Positions 27,640-37,855 are shown, counted from the stretch's first letter. The stretch: DNA of 64,000 bases from Vagococcus jeotgali (GCF_035918315.1 NZ_CP142146.1:186001-250000), one strand, 5' to 3'. The notes: generated from the letters alone by a model not told the origin. Made by a program: numbers and translations.

Positions 27640-27771
27640 GTGACATCCTACTTTCTTATGTGTTATGTTAAATTAAGAGTACGATAAGAAGGACTCAATA
27701 GCAACAAGACTTTTTTAAAATAACCTTTAAATAAAAGAATAAAAAACTGTTATATTTTTATTGCAAATAAG

Positions 27772-27800
27772 TTGACAACGTTTTCTTTTAATAGTATAGT
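27772..27800 (+). promoter_or_regulatory. Promoter of the beta-glucoside operon with an overlapping cre site
   Basis: TTGACA (27772-27777), 17 bases, TATAGT (27795-27800): a strong promoter. TTGACAACGTTTTCT (27772-27786) matches the CcpA consensus WTGNAANCGNWNNCW with one mismatch and covers the -35, so glucose repression is likely. Confidence 0.75.
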
Positions 27801-27819
27801 GTAGATATAGAACACGATA

Positions 27820-27890
27820 GGAGTGTCACTGATACGATCAGGCACCACCAAGTTTATTGTAGCAGCGTCTACTTTAATTTGGTGTTTTTT
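27820..27890 (+). promoter_or_regulatory. LicT antiterminator target (RAT 1) overlapping an intrinsic terminator
   Basis: The RAT-like sequence at 27820-27849 begins GGAGTGTCACTG and ends CAGGCACCACC, close to the BglG/LicT target consensus. Its 3' end overlaps the left arm of a terminator, CACCAA (27846-27851) with TTGGTG (27879-27884), with an inner GTAG/CTAC stem and a run of six T. Antiterminator binding would let transcription pass into licT. Confidence 0.8.
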
Positions 27891-27905
27891 GTTTTTGTAA
27901 AGGGA

Positions 27906-28760
27906 GTGAATGTTATCTTATCTACTGTGAAATCACTAAATAATAATTTAGTCTTAGCTGTTAACGAAAAAGATGAAGAATTTGTTCTTTTTGGTACAGG
28001 GATTGGATTTAAAAAGAAAAAAGGAGATCCAATTGATGAAACTTTAGTTACAAAAACGTTTTTAAGCAATGAGAATCAAAATATGTTAGCTATTATTGAA
28101 AATATTGATCCAGAAGTGTTAGATGTAACAGAAAAGATCGTGGCATACGGAGAAAACTTACTAAACAAAAAAATCAATGCTAGTATTATCTTAGCTTTAA
28201 CCGATCACATTCAGTTTGCGATTAAAAGAGAGCGTGAGGGTATGGAGATAAAGGAGAGTAATCTTCAGTGGGAAATCCCGTTTCTATACGCCAGAGAATA
28301 CGCAGTTGGTAAACAAGCTTTAGAAATTATTCAATCAGGCTTAGGCGTGTTATTACCAGAGCTTGAAGCGTCATTTATTGCCCTTCATTTTGTAAATGCA
28401 CAAGATGGCATGGAGTCTATGGATGATACGCTACTGATTACTAATATTACCAAAAGTATGGTGAAGACGATTCAGACTTTATTTGGTGTCTCTCTTAACA
28501 AAGAGAGTTTAAACTATTCAAGATTTGTCACCCATATTCGCTATTTCATGAACCGGCAATTACACGGGACAGAGCAAAATCAGGTACCAAACGAGAAATT
28601 ATACGGTATTATCCAAGAACAGTACCCAAAAAGTTATGCTTGCGGTCTAGTGATTCGTGAGATGTTAAGTCGGGATTATGGGTTTAATATTAGTGATGAC
28701 AAAATGATTTATTTAATGATACATATAGAAAGAGTGGTTAAAGACACTCAACACATTTAA
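27906..28760 (+). CDS. licT: BglG/LicT-family transcription antiterminator
   Basis: It binds RAT RNA and prevents termination when beta-glucosides are transported. The N-terminal CAT RNA-binding domain (SLNNNLVLAVNEKDEEFVLFG) is followed by two PRD domains (about 65-170 and 175-280) with regulatory histidines, for example LTDHIQFAI and YLMIHIE. The start is uncertain. GGGAG occupies 27902-27906, a GTG at 27906 overlaps it, a GTG at 27927 is too distant, and the ATG at 27910 is in the wrong frame. The coordinates given use the first GTG. It lies between two RAT/terminators, so it controls its own synthesis and that of bglP. Confidence 0.88.
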   Translation: MNVILSTVKSLNNNLVLAVNEKDEEFVLFGTGIGFKKKKGDPIDETLVTKTFLSNENQNMLAIIENIDPEVLDVTEKIVAYGENLLNKKINASIILALTDHIQFAIKREREGMEIKESNLQWEIPFLYAREYAVGKQALEIIQSGLGVLLPELEASFIALHFVNAQDGMESMDDTLLITNITKSMVKTIQTLFGVSLNKESLNYSRFVTHIRYFMNRQLHGTEQNQVPNEKLYGIIQEQYPKSYACGLVIREMLSRDYGFNISDDKMIYLMIHIERVVKDTQHI

Positions 28761-28763
28761 TTA

Positions 28764-28846
28764 GGCGTGTTACATCAAGGATGGCATTAACCTAAGTAGA
28801 TGACAGAACAGGCAATTTGTCTGCTGTTTTCTACTTAGGTTTTTTA
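28764..28846 (+). promoter_or_regulatory. Second RAT and terminator between licT and bglP
   Basis: The 29-base segment 28764-28792 starts GGCGTGTTAC and ends GGCATTAACC, a close RAT match. It overlaps the terminator arm AACCTAAGTAG (28789-28799), which pairs perfectly with CTACTTAGGTT (28831-28841) ahead of six T. Confidence 0.85.
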
Positions 28847-28881
28847 TTTGGGAAAAATCAAAAAATAGGAGGATTAGAAAG

Positions 28882-30768
28882 ATGGACCAAAAAAAATTAG
28901 CCCAACAAATTGTAGAGGATATGGGAGGTAAGGAAAATATCACCCAAAATTGGCACTGTATTACAAGGCTTAGATTTAATGTGAAAGATAGTAAAAAAAT
29001 CAAGATTGAAGCCATTAAGCAATTAGATGGTGTCATGGGGGCCCAGTTTCAAAGTGGTCAGTTCCAAGTCATTATTGGGAGTGAAGTTGGTAATGTCTTT
29101 GAAGAAGTGGACAAAATCACAGGTGGCGGGGATTCTAGTGAAGGTGAGCCGCATAAGTCATCTGAAAATATTTTAGATAAATTATTTGATATTATCTCGG
29201 GGATATTTACTCCGATATTAGCTGCTATTACAGGTAGTGGGTTGCTTAAAGGAATCATGGCCATTCTAGTTTGGGCTAATTTATTAAATGCAGAAAGTCA
29301 AACATATATTGTTTTAAATGCGATTGCTGATGCGACGTTTTATTTCTTACCATTTCTAATTGCTTTTGCAGCAGCGAATAAATTTAAAACGAACCCATCT
29401 CTTGCTGGTGCTTTAGCCGGGGTGTTGATGTATCCGCAGTTAATGGAACTTGCTGCCGGTGGTGAAATGAGTAGTATTGCATTTTTAGGGTTTATTAATA
29501 TTCCTTTAAATAGCTATGCTTCCACTGTCTTACCTATTATTTTAGGTGTTTGGATTATGAGTTACGTTGAAAAGTATGCTAAAAAAATCGTACCGAACTC
29601 ATTGACTATCATCTTTGTACCACTTATTACATTAGTCGTGACCGCACCGATTGTACTTGCCTTTATTGCACCACTTGGTACGTTTATTGGTACTTACTTA
29701 GAGATGTTCTTTACAACTTTATTTACAGTAGCAGGTCCACTAGCAGGAGCTTTAATGGGTGGATTAATGCCGCTAATTGTTGTAACAGGAATGCATTATG
29801 CCTTTTTCCCAGGAGCATTTGCTAGTTTAGAAAAATTTGGTTATGACATTATGTTATTACCACTTAACTTAGTTGCCAACCTAGCGCAAGCTGGTGCAAC
29901 GTTAGGTGTTTTAATAAAAACAAAGGATAAAGCGATGAAACAAATTGCTTTATCAGCTTTTATTCCAGCTTTATTTGGTATCACAGAACCGGCTATTTAC
30001 GGGGTGACCATGAAGTTAAAACGTCCATTTTATGCCAGTATGATTGGTGGTGCTGTAGGGGGTGCCATTTATGGGACGTTTGTTGTGAAGACATTTAGTT
30101 TCGCAGTACCTGGTATTTTAGCTTTACCAACTTATATTCAAGATGGTTCAAACAACTTTATGTGGGCTATCATCGGTGTGTTATCAAGTTTTGTGGTGGG
30201 ATTAGTCGTGACACTTATTATGCCGTTTGATTTAGGGGAAGATAAGGCAACAGATTTAAAAGAGTCAGACGTGTTAACAGAAGAAAAACCAAATCCAGAT
30301 AACAAGCCTCAAGAAATCTTAGCACCAATCACAGGAAAAGTAGTTGATTTATCTACTTGTCCAGACGAAACGTTTGCCTCAGGAATTGTAGGTAAAGGAA
30401 TCGGTGTTATACCAAGTGGGGACGCGGTATATGCACCGTTTAACGGGACAGTAACGATGGTGACACCTAGTAAACATGCTATAGGGCTTGTATCAGATGC
30501 TGGAGTAGAGCTGTTAGTTCATATCGGGATAGACACAGTGTCCTTAAATGGGGACGGGTTTGATTATCATGTTAAGGATGGTGATGTGGTTGAGTGTGGC
30601 CAAAAATTATTAAGTTTTGACCGCAGTAAAATTGATGCTGCTAACCTTAGTTTATTTACACCCGTTGTTGTGACGAACACACCAAATTTCTTAGACGTCA
30701 TGCCTGCTGTAAAAGATCAAGTAGAAGTCACAGCTGGCAAAGAAGAAGTTATTATTGTTGTTAATTAA
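28882..30768 (+). CDS. bglP: Beta-glucoside PTS transporter subunit IIBCA
   Basis: It imports and phosphorylates beta-glucosides such as salicin, arbutin or cellobiose-type sugars. The 628-residue protein has EIIB first (active Cys26 in NWHCITRLRF), then EIIC membrane helices (about 100-455, with GITEPAIYGV), then EIIA (about 480-625, His547 in LLVHIGIDT). All domains are complete. TAGGAGG lies 10 bases upstream of the ATG. It is expected to phosphorylate LicT PRDs when substrate is absent. Confidence 0.93.
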   Translation: MDQKKLAQQIVEDMGGKENITQNWHCITRLRFNVKDSKKIKIEAIKQLDGVMGAQFQSGQFQVIIGSEVGNVFEEVDKITGGGDSSEGEPHKSSENILDKLFDIISGIFTPILAAITGSGLLKGIMAILVWANLLNAESQTYIVLNAIADATFYFLPFLIAFAAANKFKTNPSLAGALAGVLMYPQLMELAAGGEMSSIAFLGFINIPLNSYASTVLPIILGVWIMSYVEKYAKKIVPNSLTIIFVPLITLVVTAPIVLAFIAPLGTFIGTYLEMFFTTLFTVAGPLAGALMGGLMPLIVVTGMHYAFFPGAFASLEKFGYDIMLLPLNLVANLAQAGATLGVLIKTKDKAMKQIALSAFIPALFGITEPAIYGVTMKLKRPFYASMIGGAVGGAIYGTFVVKTFSFAVPGILALPTYIQDGSNNFMWAIIGVLSSFVVGLVVTLIMPFDLGEDKATDLKESDVLTEEKPNPDNKPQEILAPITGKVVDLSTCPDETFASGIVGKGIGVIPSGDAVYAPFNGTVTMVTPSKHAIGLVSDAGVELLVHIGIDTVSLNGDGFDYHVKDGDVVECGQKLLSFDRSKIDAANLSLFTPVVVTNTPNFLDVMPAVKDQVEVTAGKEEVIIVVN

Positions 30769-30802
30769 TATTTAAACATATAAAAATTTAACTAAAAACT
30801 AG

Positions 30803-32284
<1,482 letters not shown>

Positions 32285-32306
32285 AATAAGGGTGAATGTT
32301 GAAGCG

Positions 32307-32416
32307 CTGTGCTCTGAGTAACTGGAGATGAAACAAGTTGGAAAGTTGCACAGTAGGCATATGCCTAGATATACTCATAAACAACAGGCTAGCCCAATGG
32401 TAGCCTGTTGTTTTAA
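32307..32416 (+). ncRNA. Structured intergenic RNA candidate ending in a terminator-like hairpin
   Basis: Between the glucosidase and HAD genes, CTGTGC (32307-32312) pairs with GCACAG (32348-32353). Directly next comes a 14-base perfect palindrome TAGGCATATGCCTA (32354-32367). A hairpin AACAACAGGCTA (32379-32391 region) with TAGCCTGTTGTT (32401-32412) then ends in TTTT. No reading frame is seen. This could be a 3' UTR, a leader controlling the HAD gene, or an independent RNA. I recognise no known riboswitch or T-box motif. Confidence 0.4.
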
Positions 32417-32433
32417 TAAAAAGGAGATTACTT

Positions 32434-33285
32434 ATGACATATATTGCATTCTTTGATGTAGATGGTACTTTGTGTGACAGTAGTGGTGAAGTACTTGATA
32501 CAAGCCGAGAGAGTATTAAGAAATTTAGAGATGAAGGAAACCTAGCTTACATCTGTACAGGTAGATCTAAACCAGAAATTTTGGATGATATTTTAAGTGT
32601 GGGTTTTGATGGTGTAATCGGTGCTGGTGGTGGGTATGTTGTTGTAGAAGATAAAGTGATTAAGCACCTGACTATGCCAAAAGATTCTGTAGAAAACATC
32701 GTAGCATTCTTTAAACAACATGATATTGGTTATTACTTAGAGTCCAATGATGGATTATTTGGTAGTGAGAATTGTATACGTAAAATAAAAGAAGAAATTA
32801 AAGCCATTGCAGATAAAACTGGTGAGTCTTTTAAAGAATTAGATGACAAAAATCAATGGTTTTACGATGTGTTAGAAAGTCATAAAGGTCAACATATAGA
32901 TTATGGTAATGTGAATAAGATTTCATTTATTAATAACACCTTACCTTTTAGTGATATTGCAGATACATTTGGTGAACAATTTCATATGTATCACTCCACA
33001 GTCCCATTATTTGGACCAGAAAGTGGCGAGATTGCTGTTCGTGGCATTGATAAGAAAAAAGCAGTTAGTTATGTGCTAGAATACTTAGATATGCCAAAAA
33101 ACAAGGCCATTGCTTTTGGTGATGGGGACAATGATATTTCCATGTTTGAAGCAGTAGGTTATGGCATTGCTATGGACAATGCGACTGATAAATTAAAAAG
33201 TATTGCTCATGAAGTGACAAAAGATGCTGATGAACATGGTATTGCCATAAGTTTTGAACAACAAAATTGGAAAAATGAAAGATAA
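32434..33285 (+). CDS. Cof-type HAD family phosphatase
   Basis: A 283-residue HAD-superfamily hydrolase. Motif I is FFDVDGTLCDSSG near the N-terminus, motif II CTGRSK, the cap domain is Cof-type, and motif IV is GDGDNDISMF near residue 230. The substrate is unknown. Its position after the bgl genes suggests a sugar or sugar-phosphate, but it is separated by a terminator-like hairpin and may be transcribed by read-through. AAGGAG lies 8 bases upstream of the ATG. Confidence 0.85.
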   Translation: MTYIAFFDVDGTLCDSSGEVLDTSRESIKKFRDEGNLAYICTGRSKPEILDDILSVGFDGVIGAGGGYVVVEDKVIKHLTMPKDSVENIVAFFKQHDIGYYLESNDGLFGSENCIRKIKEEIKAIADKTGESFKELDDKNQWFYDVLESHKGQHIDYGNVNKISFINNTLPFSDIADTFGEQFHMYHSTVPLFGPESGEIAVRGIDKKKAVSYVLEYLDMPKNKAIAFGDGDNDISMFEAVGYGIAMDNATDKLKSIAHEVTKDADEHGIAISFEQQNWKNER

Positions 33286-33289
33286 AAAA

Positions 33290-33330
33290 AATAGGGTATG
33301 TGGTGATTCTTTTCCACATATCCTATTTTC
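33290..33330. terminator. Bidirectional terminator between the HAD gene and the YueI-family gene
   Basis: AATAGGGTATGTGG (33290-33303) pairs with CCACATATCCTATT (33314-33327) with one wobble. T-rich sequence follows on the plus strand, and a run of A on the left provides the T tract for the minus strand. The stop codon of the minus-strand gene lies inside the stem. Confidence 0.85.
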
Positions 33331-33799
33331 TTTTAAATAATTTTTTGAAAAAACTTTCTGCTTTTGGTACTTCTGACACAGGATTCACAACTGATTTTTC
33401 TAATTCTGGTGAGGTTTTTTTTATAGGTATTGTTAAATAAATATCTTCCTTATCAATAGCATGATCTAGTGTATAAACCAAGGCGATACTTTCTGGTTTA
33501 GGTGTTAAATCATTGGTATCCACTAATCTAAAAGTTACTTGTTGCTCTTGTGAGAGCTTCATGATTTGTGATTGTATTGTCATATTGACATTAGCATTAA
33601 TTAAGATAGTTCCGTTTGGATGATGCTCAATTTGCTCTAAACAGAAAGCTTTATACTGATCTTTAGTTAGTTCAGCATAAGTTAAAACAAAGACAACTCT
33701 CTCCCTATAAGTACCTAGAAATTTTCTTTTCTCATCAGGTCTTAGTTGGGGAGCACCGTTTATCCCTTTATCAAGATAATCTTGAATATCTTTTCCCAT
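33323..33799 (-). CDS. YueI-family protein (DUF1694)
   Basis: A 158-residue soluble protein with the N-terminal pattern DEKRKFLGTYRERVVFVLTYAEL, matching the YueI/DUF1694 family of Firmicutes. The function is unknown in the family. A charged linker and a Lys/Phe-rich C-terminal tail (FFKKLFKRK) are present. GAGGGGG precedes the ATG by about 7 bases. It is monocistronic and divergent from the iron-uptake operon. Confidence 0.75.
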   Translation of the reverse strand: MGKDIQDYLDKGINGAPQLRPDEKRKFLGTYRERVVFVLTYAELTKDQYKAFCLEQIEHHPNGTILINANVNMTIQSQIMKLSQEQQVTFRLVDTNDLTPKPESIALVYTLDHAIDKEDIYLTIPIKKTSPELEKSVVNPVSEVPKAESFFKKLFKRK

Positions 33800-33869
33800 A
33801 CTTCTACCCCCTCTTGTTTCTATATGTCTAGTATAACATATCCTTATAATAAGATATTTTAAAAAACTG

Positions 33870-33922
33870 TTGATTTTCCTAGTTCATTTAGTTAAAATTG
33901 ATTGGTAATGAAAATCATTATC
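33870..33922 (+). promoter_or_regulatory. Promoter and Fur box of the siderophore uptake operon
   Basis: TTGATT (33870-33875), 17 bases, TAAAAT (33893-33898). A Fur box lies at the expected transcription start: GGTAATGAAAATCATTATC (33904-33922) matches the 19-base consensus GATAATGATAATCATTATC at 17 positions. Iron repression by Fur is strongly implied. Confidence 0.85.
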
Positions 33923-33944
33923 AATTAGAAATAGGAGAGAAAAT

Positions 33945-34892
33945 ATGCGCCGATCTATATTACCTATAAGTTTAATATTATTAGCTATTTTATCTCTTTT
34001 TATAGGTGTAAAAAGTATTCCTATCACTCATTTATTTGATTTGACCCATCAAGAACAACTTGTTTTATGGTCAACTAGAGTTCCCAGAACAATTAGTTTG
34101 ATTATCGCAGGAGCGACAGTGAGTGTATCAGGTCTGATTATGCAACATCTCACACAAAACAGATTTGTATCTCCTACGACTGCTGGAACAATGGATAGTG
34201 CTAGACTTGGCATGCTAGTAGCTATGTTGTTTTTTTCAGATTCATCTATTTTAATGAAGTCCCTCATTGCTTTTTTATTTGCCTTTTTAGGAACCGTTTT
34301 ATTTATTAGGTTAATTAGATTATTACCTGGAAAAAATCAATTAATGGTTCCTCTAGTTGGGGTGATGTTTGGAAGTGTTATCGGATCGATTGTAACTTTT
34401 TTTGCCTATCAATATCAATTAGTGCAAAACATGACTTCTTGGCTTCAAGGTAGTTTCTCGACAATTACAAAAGGAAGTTATGAGATGATTTATATCAGTG
34501 TTCCTTTACTAATTGTTTGTTATTTATATGCTTATAAATTTACAATTGTTGGTATGGGAGAGGAGATGGCTACAAGTATTGGGTTAAAATACAAACAAAT
34601 TCATTTATTTGGGCTTTTGTTAATTGCCATATCAAGTAGTACCATTTTAGTCACGATTGGTGGGTTACCTTTTGTAGGGGTAATTATTCCAAATATTGTT
34701 TCCATGATGTACGGAGATCATATGAAGCATACTCTAGTTTTGACTGCTTTATCTGGTAGTGTTTTCTTGGTCTTGTGTGATATATTATCACGCATGATTT
34801 ACCCACCTTACGAAATTCCAGTGAGCTTAATTGTTGGAATACTAGGTAGTATAATCTTTATTTATCTACTTGTTAGGGGGGATGCTAAGTGA
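33945..34892 (+). CDS. Iron-siderophore ABC transporter permease 1 (FecCD family, YclN-like)
   Basis: A 315-residue multi-span permease with the family motifs RVPRTISLIIAGATVSVSGLIMQ near residues 45-68 and GGLPFVGVIIPNIV near the C-terminus, the segment that contacts the ATPase. With the next permease it forms the import channel. The gene order permease, permease, ATPase, binding protein matches YclNOPQ of Bacillus and FatDC-type operons. It is downstream of a Fur box. AGGAGAG precedes the start, and its stop overlaps the next start by 4 bases. Confidence 0.88.
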   Translation: MRRSILPISLILLAILSLFIGVKSIPITHLFDLTHQEQLVLWSTRVPRTISLIIAGATVSVSGLIMQHLTQNRFVSPTTAGTMDSARLGMLVAMLFFSDSSILMKSLIAFLFAFLGTVLFIRLIRLLPGKNQLMVPLVGVMFGSVIGSIVTFFAYQYQLVQNMTSWLQGSFSTITKGSYEMIYISVPLLIVCYLYAYKFTIVGMGEEMATSIGLKYKQIHLFGLLLIAISSSTILVTIGGLPFVGVIIPNIVSMMYGDHMKHTLVLTALSGSVFLVLCDILSRMIYPPYEIPVSLIVGILGSIIFIYLLVRGDAK

Positions 34893-35842
34893 GAAAACAA
34901 TCGGTTGGGTTTAAAATTTTATTGCTCACAGTTGTGATGCTTATTAGTATTATGGCATTTATGACTTATCACACGTACGGCAATTGGGAGTTTGCTTTGC
35001 CCTTAAGAGGTAAAAAAGTACTAGCTTTTATAATTGTTGGTGCCTTAACTAGCTTTTCTACCATTAGTTTTCAAACGATTACAAGAAATCAATTTTTAAC
35101 ACCTGGGATTTTAGGATTTGACTCACTATATGTCTTGATGCAAACGCTGTTGTTCTTTTTTTTAGGACAAAGTTTGACTAAGACACCTTTAGTTTTTTTA
35201 CTTAATGTTTTGTTAATGGTAACGTTTAGTGTTTTGTTGTTTGGCTTTATTTTAAGAAGAGAGAAAAAAGATTTATTTTTACTTTTGATGATAGGGATGG
35301 TTCTTGGGACCGCTTTTAGTAGCATCAGTACTTTTTTACAAGTGTTAATGGATCCTAATGAATATGATAAATTACAAGGAAAGTTATTTGCTAGTTTTTC
35401 AAATGTAGATGTTTCTCTTTTATTTGTTGTTATACCTATTGTATTAGTTGTGATTATTCTTTTTTTTAGAGCAGCTCATGTATTAGATGTTTTTCATTTG
35501 GGAACAGAACAAGCAACTAGTTTAGGAATAAATGTCGCAAGATTTCAAAAATATATATTATATTTAGTTAGTTTATCAGTTGCTTTATCAACAGCGCTAA
35601 TTGGCCCTGTAACATTTTTAGGTTTTATTGTGGCTAATGTTACTTATCAATGGCTTGGGACTTACAAGCATCAATGGCTATTTATTGGAAGTACTTTAAT
35701 TAGTGTTTTTTTATTAGTTTTCGGTCAGTTTTTAATTGAGCATGTGTTTCATATGAGCACAACGTTAAGCGTCGTCATTGAATTTGGTGGTGGTGTGTAT
35801 TTTATTTGGAAGCTACTCAAGGAACGAGGAAAGGTGACTTAA
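34889..35842 (+). CDS. Iron-siderophore ABC transporter permease 2 (FecCD family, YclO-like)
   Basis: A second FecCD permease, 317 residues, with about nine or ten hydrophobic segments and the conserved IGPVTFLGFIVANV segment. It starts with GTG 34889 overlapping the TGA of the first permease (GTGA), preceded by AGGGGGG. The stop is directly followed by the ATG of the ATPase gene. Two distinct permeases form a heterodimeric channel, as in YclNO. Confidence 0.87.
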   Translation: MRKQSVGFKILLLTVVMLISIMAFMTYHTYGNWEFALPLRGKKVLAFIIVGALTSFSTISFQTITRNQFLTPGILGFDSLYVLMQTLLFFFLGQSLTKTPLVFLLNVLLMVTFSVLLFGFILRREKKDLFLLLMIGMVLGTAFSSISTFLQVLMDPNEYDKLQGKLFASFSNVDVSLLFVVIPIVLVVIILFFRAAHVLDVFHLGTEQATSLGINVARFQKYILYLVSLSVALSTALIGPVTFLGFIVANVTYQWLGTYKHQWLFIGSTLISVFLLVFGQFLIEHVFHMSTTLSVVIEFGGGVYFIWKLLKERGKVT

Positions 35843-36601
35843 ATGCAGATTAATCAGGTTGTGAAACAATATGGAAAGAAAATGGTTGTAGATACTGTTG
35901 ATTATGACTTAATTCCAAATAAACTAACCGCTTTTATTGGACCAAATGGGGCGGGGAAAAGCACGCTGTTAAGTCTGATGAGTCGCCTACTCGATAAAGA
36001 TAAGGGTGGTATTTACCTTGAAGGTCAAGAAGTTAAGGCGTGGAACCAACACGAATTAGCTAAAAAATTATCTATTTTAAAACAGGCTAATGCCGTTCAA
36101 CTACGTTTAACTGTTCGAGATTTAGTTGCTTTTGGTAGATTCCCTCATAGCCGAGGTCGTTTGACTAAAGTCGATGAAGAAAAAATTAGTGAGTCTCTAC
36201 ATTATTTAGGGTTAACGGATTTAGCAGAAGAAAATATAGATTCTCTTTCTGGGGGGCAATTGCAAAGGGCATATATTGCTATGGTCTTAGCTCAAGATAC
36301 AGATTATATATTTCTAGATGAGCCACTTAACAATTTAGATATGAACCATGCCGTACAGCTAATGAAAATCATACGTAACCTTGTAGATGAAGCTGGTAAA
36401 ACAGTGGTGATAGTCATTCATGATATTAATTTTGCAGCGAGCTATGCTGATGAAATTGTAGCAATGAAATATGGGAAAATTTTTAAATCAGGTCCAACTG
36501 ATGAAGTTATTACAAAAGATGTATTAGATGAATTATATGATATGAATATACGCGTCTGTGAACTAGAAGGAAAAAGGTTTTGTTTATATTTTAATGAATA
36601 G
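35843..36601 (+). CDS. Iron-siderophore ABC transporter ATP-binding protein (YclP-like)
   Basis: A 252-residue ATPase with Walker A GPNGAGKST (about 36-44), Q-loop, signature LSGGQLQRAYIA, Walker B YIFLDEPLNNLD and H-loop VIHDINFA. It powers the FecCD permeases. Its ATG abuts the upstream stop codon. The ribosome site AGGTGA lies inside the end of the permease gene. Confidence 0.9.
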   Translation: MQINQVVKQYGKKMVVDTVDYDLIPNKLTAFIGPNGAGKSTLLSLMSRLLDKDKGGIYLEGQEVKAWNQHELAKKLSILKQANAVQLRLTVRDLVAFGRFPHSRGRLTKVDEEKISESLHYLGLTDLAEENIDSLSGGQLQRAYIAMVLAQDTDYIFLDEPLNNLDMNHAVQLMKIIRNLVDEAGKTVVIVIHDINFAASYADEIVAMKYGKIFKSGPTDEVITKDVLDELYDMNIRVCELEGKRFCLYFNE

Positions 36602-36614
36602 AAAAGGAAGCTAA

Positions 36615-37568
36615 ATGATGAAAAAATATGTTTTAGGTTTAACAGTGATATTTGGTTTAGTTTTAAGTGGCTGTACTTCGGATAAAAAAGAAGATACTAC
36701 AAAAGAAAGTGTGGCTTCAGAAAAAATAGAAAAGGTTACAGTGACAGATAGTAATGGTGAAAAATTAGAAATAAATCAAGATCCTAAAAAAGTAGTTGTG
36801 TTTGACATGGGAGCTCTTGACACGATACGTGAATTAGGAAAAGAAGACACAGTGATTGGCGCACCTTTAAAGACGTTACCGACTTATTTAGATAGCTATA
36901 AAGGTGTGGAAAATGCTGGGGGAATGAAGGAGCCTGATTTAGAGAAAATCAATGCTATGCAACCAGAACTTATTATCATCTCAGGTCGACAAGAAGATAT
37001 GAAGCAAGAATTAGAAAAAATTGCTCCAACTCTTTATCTAGATGTTGATAACAAAGAGGCATGGCAATCAACTATGGCTAATATTGAAACAATTGGGACT
37101 ATTTATGATAAAGAAGATGAAGCTAAAGAGAAGGTTCGGGAACTAACAGTTAAGCGTGATAATCTTAGAAAAATGACAGAAAAAAGCGGTAAAACAGGTT
37201 TAATGAGTTTAGTGAATGAAGGTTCATTATCTGTCTATGGTCCAGACTCTCGTTTTGGTATTATTTATGAAGGATTTGGTGTGATTCCAGCTGACCAAGA
37301 AATTGAAGCTAGTACTCATGGTCAAGAAGTATCATATGAATATGTCTTAGAGGTGAATCCTGATATCTTATTTGTAGTAGATCGTACAAAGGCAATTGGT
37401 GGAGATGATGGGAAAAATAATGTGGCAGATAATACCTTAGTAAAAGAAACAACAGCAGGTAAAGATGGAAAAGTCATTAGCCTAACACCTGATGTGTGGT
37501 ATTTGGCAGGTGGCGGAATTGAATCAACTCGTCTTATGATGGAGAATGTGGAAGAAGCATATAAATAA
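36615..37568 (+). CDS. Siderophore-binding lipoprotein (YclQ/FatB/CeuE-like)
   Basis: The surface receptor of the importer, 317 residues. Its signal peptide ends in the lipobox LSGC (Cys20), then DPKKVVVFDMGALDTIRELG and GGMKEPDLEKINAMQPELIII, typical of the YclQ/CeuE branch of periplasmic-binding proteins. Relatives bind catecholate-type siderophores such as petrobactin or enterobactin fragments. The ligand here is inferred only. Two adjacent ATG codons (36615, 36618) follow AAAAGGAAG. It is the last gene of the Fur-controlled operon. Confidence 0.88.
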   Translation: MMKKYVLGLTVIFGLVLSGCTSDKKEDTTKESVASEKIEKVTVTDSNGEKLEINQDPKKVVVFDMGALDTIRELGKEDTVIGAPLKTLPTYLDSYKGVENAGGMKEPDLEKINAMQPELIIISGRQEDMKQELEKIAPTLYLDVDNKEAWQSTMANIETIGTIYDKEDEAKEKVRELTVKRDNLRKMTEKSGKTGLMSLVNEGSLSVYGPDSRFGIIYEGFGVIPADQEIEASTHGQEVSYEYVLEVNPDILFVVDRTKAIGGDDGKNNVADNTLVKETTAGKDGKVISLTPDVWYLAGGGIESTRLMMENVEEAYK

Positions 37569-37703
37569 AATTGACAAAAAGGATTAATTATTAGTCGCTT
37601 AGTTGTAGAATCAAGTTAGCCACCCTAAAATAATAAAAAAACACCATGGTAAAAATTCGTGTATCATTGAAGTAACTACCCAACAACGAAAGGAATTTTT
37701 ATC

Positions 37704-37855
37704 ATGGTGAAAATTAAGAATAACACAAAGACATCTAATTATAAACATCTTTCATTTAAGGAAAGGCAGCTTATTGAAGTTTGGCATAATATGGGAGATT
37801 CTAATAGAGAAATTGGTAGACGATTAGGCTGACACCATCAAACGATAAATAATGG
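37704..37855 (+). pseudogene. IS30-family transposase N-terminal remnant
   Basis: After AAAGGAA and ATG 37704 the translation has 42 codons containing YKHLSFKERQLIEVW and SNREIGRRLG, the IS30-type helix-turn-helix, then TGA (37830-37832) where CGA (Arg) is expected, followed by HHQTINN. Coding similarity ends within about 20 bases and runs into a terminator. Only the first tenth of an IS30 transposase remains. Nothing indicates activity. Confidence 0.75.
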
